Assembly (NCBI GenBank): GCA_023382385.1
Contig: JAHDVH010000003.1
Location: 1 to 64,000, forward strand
Reading direction: 5' to 3'
Source: a bacterium
GTDB taxonomy: Bacteria > Electryoneota > RPQS01
DNA: 64,000 nt
A program made the position numbers and the translations under genes. Numbering within the stretch: position 1 is the stretch's first letter; each line of letters opens with the position of its first letter. Below are positions 54,017 to 62,947 of this stretch, one piece after another. The notes below the pieces were generated by a model. The model worked only from the letters and a program-made list of their open reading frames with translations. It was not told the origin of the DNA and ran no database searches.

Positions 54017-55183
54017 ATGGCCTATCAGGCGCTGGATTACTATCATTTGGACGATTTGCTTACAGAAGAAGAGCGATTGACGCGCGACATGGTTCGCGAG
54101 TTTGTCACCGATAAGTTGATGCCTATCATCGAGCACTGCAATATTGAAGGGCGGTTTCCCAGTGAGCTCGTGAAACCAGCTGGTGAGCTTGGTCTGCTCG
54201 GCGCTCCGTACCCGGAGAAGTATGGTTGCGCGAATCTCGGTCCGATTGCATACGGCCTCATCAACCAAGAACTCGAACGTGGGGATTCGGGGCTGCGCTC
54301 ATTCGTCTCGGTGCAGACGAGTCTCGTCATGTATCCGATATTTGCTTTCGGAAGCGAGCAGCAGAAAGACTACTGGCTGCCGAAGCTTGGTTCAGGAGAA
54401 AAGATCGGTTGCTTTGGCTTGACGGAAGCAGACTTCGGTTCCAATCCGGGGGGAATGCTCACGCGTGCCGAAGACAAAGGCTCGTATTACCTGCTTAACG
54501 GCACCAAGGCGTGGATAACCAACGGGACAATTTCTGATGTCGCGATAGTCTGGGCCAAATTGGACGGCGTGATACGAGGGTTTCTCGTCGAGACGGACCG
54601 AAAGGGATTCTCCGCGCCGGAAATCAAGAACAAGTTCTCACTGAGAGCAAGTGTTACGTCCGACTTGATTCTGGAAGATGTCGAAGTCCCCAAGGAGAAC
54701 ATCCTGCCCGGAGTGCAGGGGCTTAAAGGTCCGCTATCCTGTCTTACGCAAGCGCGATATGGAATTGCCTGGGGCGCAGTAGGAGCCGCTATGGCAGTAT
54801 TCGACGAGACGCTTCAATACTCCAAGTCGCGGATCCAGTTCGACAAACCAATTGCAAGTTTTCAGCTCGTTCAGAATAAGCTCGCTTGGATGGCAACGGA
54901 GATTACCAAGAGCCAACTTCTTGCCTACCGCCTTGGTCAATTGAAGGCCTCCGGCAAACTTCGTCCTCAGCATGTCTCGATGGCGAAGCGTAATAACGTC
55001 GGGACGGCACTGGATATTGCGCGCGTGGGCCGTGACATCTTGGGCGCTAACGGAATTTCAAACGAGTATCAGACGTTCCGCCACATGGCAAATCTGGAAT
55101 CGGTAAATACGTACGAAGGAACGTTTGATATCCACACCCTGATCATCGGGGAGGACTTAACGGGCATCGCCGCCTACGCTTAG
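54017..55183 (+). CDS. acyl-CoA dehydrogenase, glutaryl-CoA dehydrogenase type
   Basis: A 388-residue flavoprotein with strong glutaryl-CoA dehydrogenase character: 'RSFVSVQTSLVMYPI' with Arg94 at the position of the human substrate-binding Arg94, 'GCFGLTEADFGSNPG', 'KFSLRASVTSDLI', 'QARYGIAWGA' and catalytic base Glu367 in 'NTYEGTFDIH'. It should oxidise glutaryl-CoA to crotonyl-CoA with electrons to ETF, serving lysine/tryptophan degradation. ATG 54017 is chosen for AAGGAG six bases upstream; the ATG at 53990 precedes the predicted transcript start. An ETF-quinone oxidoreductase gene lies 4 kb away. Confidence 0.88.
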   Translation: MAYQALDYYHLDDLLTEEERLTRDMVREFVTDKLMPIIEHCNIEGRFPSELVKPAGELGLLGAPYPEKYGCANLGPIAYGLINQELERGDSGLRSFVSVQTSLVMYPIFAFGSEQQKDYWLPKLGSGEKIGCFGLTEADFGSNPGGMLTRAEDKGSYYLLNGTKAWITNGTISDVAIVWAKLDGVIRGFLVETDRKGFSAPEIKNKFSLRASVTSDLILEDVEVPKENILPGVQGLKGPLSCLTQARYGIAWGAVGAAMAVFDETLQYSKSRIQFDKPIASFQLVQNKLAWMATEITKSQLLAYRLGQLKASGKLRPQHVSMAKRNNVGTALDIARVGRDILGANGISNEYQTFRHMANLESVNTYEGTFDIHTLIIGEDLTGIAAYA

Positions 55184-57045
55184 TCAGCAACAGGCTCGCG
55201 ATCCAATACCTGTATGACGTCGATCGCCATGTCAAACTTATTGAAGGGTGGCATGAGGTAAGCGCCCTGCACCATCTCTTTCGTGTCGAGCAAGAATCGT
55301 TGAGAAATCTCGACCCCGACTTTTGCCCCCTCGGTACCTGCGTTGCGCATGCGCTCGCGGATATCCGGGGGGACAAACATATCTGGGATTTCGTTATGAA
55401 TAAACTCGGCGTGCTTTGCAGAGCGCAACGGCATGATTCCGACAAAGATCGGGATGCTGGCGAATGCAGCGATACGGTTCATGAACTTGTCGAGAGTACG
55501 CGGGTCAAAGAGCGGCTGAGTGAATGCAAACTGTGCTCCTGAATCGATCTTTTGCTTAAATCGATCGTATTCGAGATCAAGCTTTGGAGAGGTAGGATTC
55601 ACGGCCACACCGAGCAGAAAATGAGTCGGCTCATCAAGGTCCCGCCCCGTCAAATCCTTTCCGTGATTCAGCTGCGTAACCATTCGGGATAGCCCGATGG
55701 AGTCCAACTCAAAGACCCCTTTCGCAAACGGATAATCGCCAACATTTGTGGGATCGCCGGTCACTGCCAAGATATTCAATACACCAAGCGTGTGTGCGCC
55801 AAGCAACTCAGATTGCAGACCAATTGCGTTTCGATCACGGCAAGACACGTGCAACAGGACATCCACACCGGCATCCCGACGGATCAGGTGCGCCATCGCC
55901 ACTGCGCTCATACGGGCGCGAGCAAGCGGAGAGTCCGCGACGTTGATCAAGTCCACTCCTGCCGCTTTCAGCCGCTGAGCATGGCGGATGAACGGTCCGG
56001 GATCGTAGCTACGCGGAGGGTCTATCTCGACCGAGATTTGAAATCTTTTGCCTAAATTGGCTCTGAACTCCGAAAAGGGCAATCCGCGATGCGGTCCCTT
56101 TACTCGTCCATCCTCCTCCGTGATATCGCCGTTGACATAAACATGAGCTTTGCCAGGTTTGCGGCCCTTGACCGCATCGGCAATTGCACGAATATGTTCG
56201 GGGGTCGTACCACAGCACCCGCCAATCAGGGACACTCCTGCATCAACGAATCTTGCGGCGTACTCTGCGAAGTACTGCGGCGACGCGAGATATAGATAGC
56301 GACCTCCGATAACCCGCGCATTACCCGCGTTAGGCTGTGCGCAGAGCGGGACTTCCGAGGACCCCATGCGTTCGATGACATCCAGCATCGGCTGCGGACC
56401 GACAGAACAGTTTGCTCCAATTACATCGGCGCCATACTCAACTAGGGCGCGCTTGACTTGCGAAGGCTTATCTCCAACGAGAGTCTTACCGTCTTCTGTG
56501 AAAGTCATGGTCGCGACGATCGGGAGGTCGCAGGATTCACGAATTGCCGCAATCGCCTCGCGCATTTCCAGCAGATTCGAAATCGTCTCAACGATGAACA
56601 AGTCGACTCCGCCTTCGAGCAGTCCCATGATCTGCTCGCGGAACGCCTCATGCGCCTGCTCTAAAGTCACTGGGCCAATCGGTTCCAACACGCGATCCAA
56701 CGGTCCGATCGATCCCGCAACGTAAATGGCGTCTCCTGCGGCTCGTCTGGCAATCTGCGCTCCTAATCGATTCAACAGGCGCGTCTTCTCGGCGAACCCG
56801 TGGTCGCCCAACTTGAACAGGTTTGCGCCGAAAGTGTTTGTTTCAATCACTTGTGCGCCGGCCGCGATGTAATCACGGTGAAGCTCTTCGACTATTTGCG
56901 GATGAGTCTCATTGAGTTCGTCAAAGCAGGAACGATGCGAGAAGCCATGCGAGTAGAGGCTCGTGCCGATCGCTCCATCGACAATCATGACCTCTTCCCG
57001 CAGTCTTTCCAACAGTTCCTGATTTCTACGTTGACTCACTTTCAC
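55180..57045 (-). CDS. bifunctional homocysteine S-methyltransferase / methylenetetrahydrofolate reductase
   Basis: A 621-residue fusion. The N-terminal homocysteine methyltransferase domain (about 1-295) has the zinc cysteines in 'VIGANCSVGP' and 'GGCCGTTPEHI', and 'DGAIGTSLY' at the start. The C-terminal MTHFR TIM barrel (about 320-610) has 'FQISVEIDPPRSYDP', 'AVTGDPTN' and 'FTQPLFDP'. It links one-carbon folate to methionine synthesis, as in the YitJ type. GTG start without a good ribosome-binding site. It overlaps the dehydrogenase gene by four bases, tail to tail. Confidence 0.93.
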   Translation of the reverse strand: MKVSQRRNQELLERLREEVMIVDGAIGTSLYSHGFSHRSCFDELNETHPQIVEELHRDYIAAGAQVIETNTFGANLFKLGDHGFAEKTRLLNRLGAQIARRAAGDAIYVAGSIGPLDRVLEPIGPVTLEQAHEAFREQIMGLLEGGVDLFIVETISNLLEMREAIAAIRESCDLPIVATMTFTEDGKTLVGDKPSQVKRALVEYGADVIGANCSVGPQPMLDVIERMGSSEVPLCAQPNAGNARVIGGRYLYLASPQYFAEYAARFVDAGVSLIGGCCGTTPEHIRAIADAVKGRKPGKAHVYVNGDITEEDGRVKGPHRGLPFSEFRANLGKRFQISVEIDPPRSYDPGPFIRHAQRLKAAGVDLINVADSPLARARMSAVAMAHLIRRDAGVDVLLHVSCRDRNAIGLQSELLGAHTLGVLNILAVTGDPTNVGDYPFAKGVFELDSIGLSRMVTQLNHGKDLTGRDLDEPTHFLLGVAVNPTSPKLDLEYDRFKQKIDSGAQFAFTQPLFDPRTLDKFMNRIAAFASIPIFVGIMPLRSAKHAEFIHNEIPDMFVPPDIRERMRNAGTEGAKVGVEISQRFLLDTKEMVQGAYLMPPFNKFDMAIDVIQVLDREPVAD

Positions 57046-57113
57046 TCACACTTACTTTTTCACAATTTCGGTTCCACGCGTCAAGAGCAATAGGGTAATC
57101 GAACACACATGCG

Positions 57114-57797
57114 CTAGGCTTGCGAAGATTCGCCGCCCTGCCTGGCCAAGAAAGACCAGGTAACGGACGCCAAAGCCGCCCCCGCCAACGGACCAATCAC
57201 GTAAACCCACCAGTCCACGAAGTCTCCGCTGATCACTGCAGAACCCAACCACCTCGCGGGATTCATCGCTGCACCACTGATCGGGCCTCCCATGAAAGTG
57301 CCTGCAATGACCGCCAATCCCACAAACAATCCACCGAGTTTTGGAGCACGTTTATCCACGATGGTTCCATAGACTGCTAAGACCAGCATAAATGTCAAGA
57401 CGATTTCCGTAATGGTCGCCATGCCCGCCGTTGCACTCTCTCCGACCGCAGTTATTCCGTAATTAACGGACGCAAGATCAAGTGGGGAAATCGCTTTGAC
57501 CAGCAACGAAGACGCGGCGACTGCACCGATACATTGTGCGACCACGTAGCCTATATAAGTCCCAACATTCATGTTTCCGGAGAGAAGCACGCCAAAACTG
57601 ACGGCCGGATTCAAATGGCCGCCGCTTATCGCCATCGTCACGGTGACCATAACACCGTACGTCAAACCATATGCCAAAGCGATGCCCGTCAGACCAAGAG
57701 CCCCGTTGGTAATGCTGTCAGCTGTAACCGCTCCTACGGCAATAAACACGATTGCAAAGGTTCCGACGAATTCGGCTAATAATGTACGATAATTCAT
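57114..57797 (-). CDS. aquaporin / MIP-family channel
   Basis: A 227-residue channel with six membrane segments and two NPA half-helices: 'SGGHLNPAVSFG' (about 60-70) and 'GAAMNPARWLG' (about 180). The selectivity-filter Arg follows the second NPA. Water (AqpZ-like) permeation is the likelier reading, but glycerol cannot be excluded. Overlaps the preceding MBL gene by ATGA. Confidence 0.93.
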   Translation of the reverse strand: MNYRTLLAEFVGTFAIVFIAVGAVTADSITNGALGLTGIALAYGLTYGVMVTVTMAISGGHLNPAVSFGVLLSGNMNVGTYIGYVVAQCIGAVAASSLLVKAISPLDLASVNYGITAVGESATAGMATITEIVLTFMLVLAVYGTIVDKRAPKLGGLFVGLAVIAGTFMGGPISGAAMNPARWLGSAVISGDFVDWWVYVIGPLAGAALASVTWSFLARQGGESSQA

Positions 57798-58666
57798 TGT
57801 TCGCTTCCAGACCAGAGGTCATCCAACGACCCTGATTGATCAATGGTTATTCTGTCCTTTGCATCCTTGGTAACCGTGATTGCCTCAATCTTCGGATCGT
57901 GTTCGAGAATGATAATCCAACGTTCACGCGCTGCACGCTCCAGCCAACGCGTTTTGTCGTTAAGCGTGGTCAGCGGGAACAAGTCATAGCCCATGATATA
58001 GGGCAACGGCACATGTGCCGCCATCGGGATCAAATCGGAAGGATAGAACACCGTTCTTGCGCGGTCAGTGATTCGCAGCATTTGGAGTGCCGGAGTATGG
58101 CCCGACGTCAAATGCAGATGCAAACCCGGAAAAAGTTCAATGTCGCCTTCGAGAAACTCAAGAAGACCTGCTTCCCGAACCGGCTCATAATTCGCATCTA
58201 TGTAACTGGCTCGATCGCGCGGATTGCGGGTGAGTCCGTGCTGATACTGCGCGCTCTGCACATAGTGCCTCGCATTGGGAAACAGCGGGTGGGCAGATCC
58301 GTCTCGCATCACTGTCGTTCCGCCGGCGTGATCGAAGTGAAGATGCGTATAAATTACGTCAGTCACTTGTTCCGGCGAAACATCGTGTCTGGCGAGTTCT
58401 TCAATCACACTTCCACGCGGAAAAGTCATCGCAAAAATTTCGCGAAACTTTTCATCATCTTTATCACCAATGCCGGCATCAACCAGAATGGTTCGTTTAG
58501 CGTCCCTAATCAATAGCACGCGTGTCGTCATCTCAATGCGATTACGCGCATCTGACGGGCATTGTTTCTCCCATAACGGCTTGGGTACGACACCAAACAT
58601 CGCACCGCCGTCCAGTTTGAAGTCTCCCGCGTTCAACGCTATAATCTCGTATCCAGCCAGCTTCAT
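57794..58666 (-). CDS. metallo-beta-lactamase-fold hydrolase (AHL-lactonase-like class)
   Basis: A 290-residue MBL-fold protein with 'THLHFDHAGG' (HxHxDH), 'TSGHTPALQM', 'YPSDLIP' and 'ILEHDPKI', the ligand set of the class that includes acyl-homoserine-lactone lactonases and many unassigned hydrolases. Lactonase activity is a guess. The ATG at 58666 overlaps the phosphatase stop (TAATG); an upstream in-frame ATG at 58708 is less likely. Confidence 0.88.
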   Translation of the reverse strand: MKLAGYEIIALNAGDFKLDGGAMFGVVPKPLWEKQCPSDARNRIEMTTRVLLIRDAKRTILVDAGIGDKDDEKFREIFAMTFPRGSVIEELARHDVSPEQVTDVIYTHLHFDHAGGTTVMRDGSAHPLFPNARHYVQSAQYQHGLTRNPRDRASYIDANYEPVREAGLLEFLEGDIELFPGLHLHLTSGHTPALQMLRITDRARTVFYPSDLIPMAAHVPLPYIMGYDLFPLTTLNDKTRWLERAARERWIIILEHDPKIEAITVTKDAKDRITIDQSGSLDDLWSGSEQ

Positions 58667-59403
58667 TAAGACATTTCCTCCAACTGTGGCCACGCTTCTC
58701 CGTTCCAAATGCGTCTCGGAGCATCCAAAACCATTTGCCGCGCTTTTGCATGACCGCAGATAACTGAAGCAGCATCAAGACCGGCCGCGAGACAGAAGTT
58801 CTGCCTGTCGTCATCATGCGCGTCACTTGCCAGAATCTCGATGTGTCCGGTCGCGATGATCTCTCGAGAGAGCTTCTGGATTGCGCTTCCAAACTGGCCG
58901 ACAAGCGACCCTGCATCCATGCTCAGGATTGCACCCTCGACCCTCAGCTGCCTAAGCTGCTGCTCGTTACGGCAGGCCAATGTATAACGTTCGTGGTGTG
59001 CGATCACGGGAATGACACCCCAGCGTTTCGCGGCTTTGACGACGTTCAGAATTACCTCGTAGGGGGTCTGCCGTGGAAATTCGAGCAAGAAGTACTTGCC
59101 TGTAGCGTTTAGCGTTGCGAATGGCAGCGCCAGTACTTCTCTTAAGCTTATGCCAAACATGATTTCAGCACCCAAACCAATCTCTACCGGTAACTGGAGC
59201 CGAGCAACTTCTGACTGCAGGTTGTTGAATCGCTGGTAAAACAGGTCATTGGCCTTTGAGTCGGACCGATCGTTGGCGTGAGGAGTACATAAGACGTGTG
59301 TGATGCCTTGAGAAACCGCACTCTCAAGCATGCGGATCGAAACGCGCAGGTCAGGCGCACCGTCGTCCACGGCAGGCAGAACGTGATTATGAATATCGTA
59401 CAC
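58666..59403 (-). CDS. PHP-family tyrosine-protein phosphatase (CpsB/YwqE type)
   Basis: A 245-residue PHP-domain protein. Metal-binding motifs 'DIHNHVLPAVDDGA', 'CTPHAND', 'VIAHHERY' and 'ILASDAHDDD' match the CpsB/CapC phosphotyrosine phosphatases that regulate capsule or exopolysaccharide export. No capsule genes or tyrosine kinase are in the window. It starts at GTG and overlaps the MBL gene by one base. Confidence 0.9.
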   Translation of the reverse strand: MYDIHNHVLPAVDDGAPDLRVSIRMLESAVSQGITHVLCTPHANDRSDSKANDLFYQRFNNLQSEVARLQLPVEIGLGAEIMFGISLREVLALPFATLNATGKYFLLEFPRQTPYEVILNVVKAAKRWGVIPVIAHHERYTLACRNEQQLRQLRVEGAILSMDAGSLVGQFGSAIQKLSREIIATGHIEILASDAHDDDRQNFCLAAGLDAASVICGHAKARQMVLDAPRRIWNGEAWPQLEEMS

Positions 59404-59408
59404 GCCGC

Positions 59409-61082
59409 TTAGAGATCCGAATACTCCGGCCCTCCGCCTCCTTCAGGCGGAACCCAGGTGATGATTTTGTACGGATCCATAATGTCGCATGTCTTACAGT
59501 GCACACAGTTCGATGCGTTAATCTGCAACTTCACGCCGCCGCGTTCTTCGTCGGCCACCATTTCGTAGACGTTCGCAGGACAGAAAAACTCGCAAGGATT
59601 TCCGAATTCTTCGCGGCACTTGGTGCGGCAGATTTCGGTATCCGCCACATGGAGATGGACAGGTTGATCCTCTTCGTGGAGCGTCTTGCTCTTGTAGACG
59701 TCTGAGAGTTTGTCGAATGTCAGTACGCGGTCAAACTCGCGAGCCCGTGAAGCAAGCACTTCATCGCGATTCTTTAAGCCGAGTTCCTTGACTTTCGACA
59801 TATGTGTGTGCGTTTCATCGGAGAGCAGCTTGGCCTTGAAGCCGCGGCCACTCGAGACAAATTGCGCCGCAACTTGAAACATTCCGCCAAAGAAACCGCT
59901 TTCAAACGCCTGATGAAAGTTGCGCACTTGCCAGAGTTCTTCCCTCACCCAACTGGCGTCCACGAGGTCTTTATAGATTCTCAGCGATGCCGACGAAGTA
60001 TCATCACGTTTGAGCGCATACAGAATTGATTCGGCGGCGAGCATTCCCGACTTGATGGCAAGGTGAATGCCCTTCAGGCGTTGAGAGTTCAGAAAACTTG
60101 CGCTGTCACCCGCGAGCAGCAGTCCGTCAGCATACAGCTTAGGCATTGAGAACCAGCCACCTTCGGGAATAGTTTTGGCACCGTAGCCCAACATTTTCCC
60201 GTCGCGAAGCAGCTCCTTTATCCACGGGTGCTGTTTGAATTTCTGGAAATTGTAGTGCGGATCGGTGTAAGGATTCCGATAGGCCAGATCGGTGACCAAT
60301 CCAATCGAGATGAGATTGTCTCTCATCGAGTAGATCCAACTGCCTCCGAACAATTGACCCAGAGGATATCCCAATGTGTGATAGACCGTACCACGAGTCG
60401 AGAGTGATTTGGGAAGTTCCCAGACTTCCTTGACTCCGAGCACGTAGGTTTGCGGCATCTCGCCGTGCAGGTTCAGCCGAGTTGTGGCTTCTTTGGTTAG
60501 CGACCCGCGGGTTCCTTCCGTGAGAACCGTGACACGCGACTCAATCAAGGCTCCGGGTTCGAATGAATTCTTCTGTTCGCCCTGCTTGTTTACTCCCTTG
60601 TCGCCGGTCTGCACACCAGAGACTCGCGTGCCATCGTAGGTCAGATGCTGGCCGGGTGTTTCAGTCGCAATCAGAATCTCTTCCGCTTCGCACAGTTCGC
60701 CAAGCCACTTCACCAGTCGATTTACGGACACGATTGGAAAGCCGTGATTGCGCAATGGGGGCGGCGTCCACGGAGCCTTGAATTTGCCGGTCTGAGTGAG
60801 GTAGTAGATACCTTCGTCTTCGACAAATCGCTCCACGGGAAAGTCACGTTCGCGCCAATCAGGAAGAAGCTCGTTCAGTGCGCGCGGGTCCATTACGGCG
60901 CCACTCAAGTTGTGTGCGCCGAGTTCGCGAGCCTTTTCGATGACCATGATCTCGATCTCGCCGGGGCCATTTCCACTGGCATTGGCTTGCTTGACGAGCT
61001 GCTTAAGGTGGTACGCGCACGCAAGACCGGCCGGACCCGCACCGACAATCAGAACATCTACTGGAAGAGTTTCACGTTGCAT
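59409..61082 (-). CDS. electron transfer flavoprotein-ubiquinone oxidoreductase
   Basis: A 557-residue ETF-QO: FAD-binding N-terminus 'DVLIVGAGPAGLACAYHL', 'GAHNLSGAVMDPRALNELLP', a quinone-binding middle part, 'LLAGDSASFLNSQRLKGIH', and a C-terminal 4Fe-4S domain with cysteines in 'CEFFCPANVYE' and 'NCVHCKTCDIMDPY'. It passes electrons from acyl-CoA dehydrogenases, via ETF, to quinone. ATG 61082 is chosen (GGGGGT upstream; it follows the pepA stop by one base). A frame extension to 61106 overlaps pepA. Confidence 0.94.
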   Translation of the reverse strand: MQRETLPVDVLIVGAGPAGLACAYHLKQLVKQANASGNGPGEIEIMVIEKARELGAHNLSGAVMDPRALNELLPDWRERDFPVERFVEDEGIYYLTQTGKFKAPWTPPPLRNHGFPIVSVNRLVKWLGELCEAEEILIATETPGQHLTYDGTRVSGVQTGDKGVNKQGEQKNSFEPGALIESRVTVLTEGTRGSLTKEATTRLNLHGEMPQTYVLGVKEVWELPKSLSTRGTVYHTLGYPLGQLFGGSWIYSMRDNLISIGLVTDLAYRNPYTDPHYNFQKFKQHPWIKELLRDGKMLGYGAKTIPEGGWFSMPKLYADGLLLAGDSASFLNSQRLKGIHLAIKSGMLAAESILYALKRDDTSSASLRIYKDLVDASWVREELWQVRNFHQAFESGFFGGMFQVAAQFVSSGRGFKAKLLSDETHTHMSKVKELGLKNRDEVLASRAREFDRVLTFDKLSDVYKSKTLHEEDQPVHLHVADTEICRTKCREEFGNPCEFFCPANVYEMVADEERGGVKLQINASNCVHCKTCDIMDPYKIITWVPPEGGGGPEYSDL

Positions 61083-61083
61083 C

Positions 61084-62565
61084 TTACACCCCCATCGCCA
61101 ACTCAATAAGCGTTTTTGTCGCAGTCCCGCTGGCGGTCATTCGCGGCGAGAGCGACGACGGAACGGCAGGGAATGCCGTTGGCGCAATGTCAATGTGCGC
61201 CCAAGGAGTGTCACCGACAAACTCCTGTAGAAATGCGGCAGCGCGGCAGGCGCCACCCCAGCGATCTGATCCGGCGTTCTTCAAGACAGCCGTTGCTCCC
61301 TTCATTTCCTCGCCATACTCTTCATAAAGCGGCATCGGCCACATACGATCAAAAGCCGCGTCCGCAGCAGCAATGACCTGCTTTGAGACTTGCTCAGAAT
61401 TTGAAAAGACCGCATCCGCGTGATTGCCAAGGGCGATCTTGGCCGCACCGGTCAGAGTCGCAATGTCCACAAGAAGATTCGGCTGATACTTGTCCACAAC
61501 GTAGGACAACGTGTCGGCGAGCACTAAGCGGCCTTCGGCATCGGTGTTGCCAATTTCGACTGTCTTGCCGTTGTAGGCGGTGTAGATATCCGAGGGGCGA
61601 TAGGCATTGCCGCCAATGGCATTTTCACACGCTCCAATGACCCCAAGCACGCGATGCTTCGGCTTGAGTCTGGCGATGCCATGCATCGCCGCAAGCACCG
61701 CAGCGGCTCCGCACATGTCGCTCTTCATCTCGTCCATCATCGTCACTTTGATGTTCAGTCCTCCGCTGTCGAAGACTAACCCTTTGCCGACAAAGGCAAT
61801 GGTTTTTTTCGCGCCACGAGGATGATAGTCCATCACAATCACACGAGGAGGCATTGCGCTGGCTTGGCCCACAGCAAGCAGAAGATTCATCCCGAGCTTC
61901 TGGAGCTGCGACCGCTCGAGTGTCGAGACTTTGACTCCCATTCGCGCAAGTTTGCGCGCCTCCGTCCGCAGGTAGTCTGTATTCACCACGTTTGCTGGAT
62001 GCGTGCCATAGTCGCGTGCAAGATTCTGAGATTCCGCGAGAATCTGAGCGAGCGCGATGGGTTTTACCGCCGCTTTCTGTCGCGCTGGCGTGGCAAAGTA
62101 GATACTGACTTGCGCGACCGAGTCCTGCTTCGACTTGGGCTTGTAATGATCAAAGCTCCAATGACCGAGGATCAAACCGTCCGTAATTGCGCGCGCAGTC
62201 TTCCCCGCGTCGAGATCTCCGCCGTAAGAGTTCGTACTGAAGAGCGCGAGATTCTTTGCCGAATTACTCTTTGCCGCGCGAATCACGGACCCAGCCGACA
62301 GTCGCAGGCGGCGCCACGTAAAGTCCTGTCGCGACCCAAGCCCTTGCAAAATGAGCAGCGGAGCCTGAGCACCATCACTAAAGTGCACGACTGTCTCTGT
62401 ATGCTTGCCCGAAAACCTCGACGCAGAAATCAGTTTTGCGAACGCTGAGACCGTGCGCCTGTCCAGCCCTGTGAGTTTCGGAGCCTTCAGCTCGTCGTCG
62501 AACAGACAGACCGCGATGGCATCGGTACGGCCCTTAAGCGCACCGGTTACGGGAGTAATCTTCAT
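61084..62565 (-). CDS. pepA: leucyl aminopeptidase (M17)
   Basis: A 493-residue cytosolic aminopeptidase. The dizinc catalytic domain has 'FVGKGLVFDSGGLNIK' and 'NTDAEGRLVLADTL', with Lys, Asp and Glu ligands intact, after an N-terminal alpha/beta domain. Starts by ATGA overlap with panD. Confidence 0.95.
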   Translation of the reverse strand: MKITPVTGALKGRTDAIAVCLFDDELKAPKLTGLDRRTVSAFAKLISASRFSGKHTETVVHFSDGAQAPLLILQGLGSRQDFTWRRLRLSAGSVIRAAKSNSAKNLALFSTNSYGGDLDAGKTARAITDGLILGHWSFDHYKPKSKQDSVAQVSIYFATPARQKAAVKPIALAQILAESQNLARDYGTHPANVVNTDYLRTEARKLARMGVKVSTLERSQLQKLGMNLLLAVGQASAMPPRVIVMDYHPRGAKKTIAFVGKGLVFDSGGLNIKVTMMDEMKSDMCGAAAVLAAMHGIARLKPKHRVLGVIGACENAIGGNAYRPSDIYTAYNGKTVEIGNTDAEGRLVLADTLSYVVDKYQPNLLVDIATLTGAAKIALGNHADAVFSNSEQVSKQVIAAADAAFDRMWPMPLYEEYGEEMKGATAVLKNAGSDRWGGACRAAAFLQEFVGDTPWAHIDIAPTAFPAVPSSLSPRMTASGTATKTLIELAMGV

Positions 62566-62942
62566 CTGGGCAATGCTCCCTTGTGCTCAATAACTCTGGA
62601 AATTTGGTTTCGATTGTCCACGAGGACAACTTTGGATCGATGTTTGGGAAGCTCTTCATCACTCACCTGAACATACGAGACAATAATCACTTTGTCACCC
62701 TGTTGTCCGAGGCGCGCAGCCGCTCCGTTCAGGCCGACTTTGCCTGAACCGCGTTTTGCAGGTATTGCGTATGTATCCAGACGCGCCCCGCTGGTGATAT
62801 TATAGACGTGAACGCGCTCATAGCAAGCGATGCCTGCCGCATCGAGCAAATCGCGGTCAATGGCACAACTGCCTTCGTAATCCAGCTTTGTTTCTGTCAG
62901 TGTTGCGGAGTGGATTTTTCCGCCGAGTATCTCGCGTAACAT
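62562..62942 (-). CDS. panD: aspartate 1-decarboxylase
   Basis: A 126-residue pyruvoyl enzyme that makes beta-alanine for pantothenate/CoA. Self-cleavage occurs at Gly-Ser in 'DYEGSCAIDRDLLDAAGI' (Ser25 with this start), with 'YERVHVYNITSGAR' and 'GAAARLGQQGDKVIIVSY' following. ATG 62942 matches the usual family N-terminus; GTG 62951 would add three residues and overlap the upstream stop. Confidence 0.95.
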   Translation of the reverse strand: MLREILGGKIHSATLTETKLDYEGSCAIDRDLLDAAGIACYERVHVYNITSGARLDTYAIPAKRGSGKVGLNGAAARLGQQGDKVIIVSYVQVSDEELPKHRSKVVLVDNRNQISRVIEHKGALPR

Positions 62943-62947
62943 TTCAC

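Noticed and set aside
57046-57113. Riboswitch (SAM or B12) before the homocysteine methyltransferase gene
   Set aside because: The gap is only 68 bases and shows no conserved riboswitch core.
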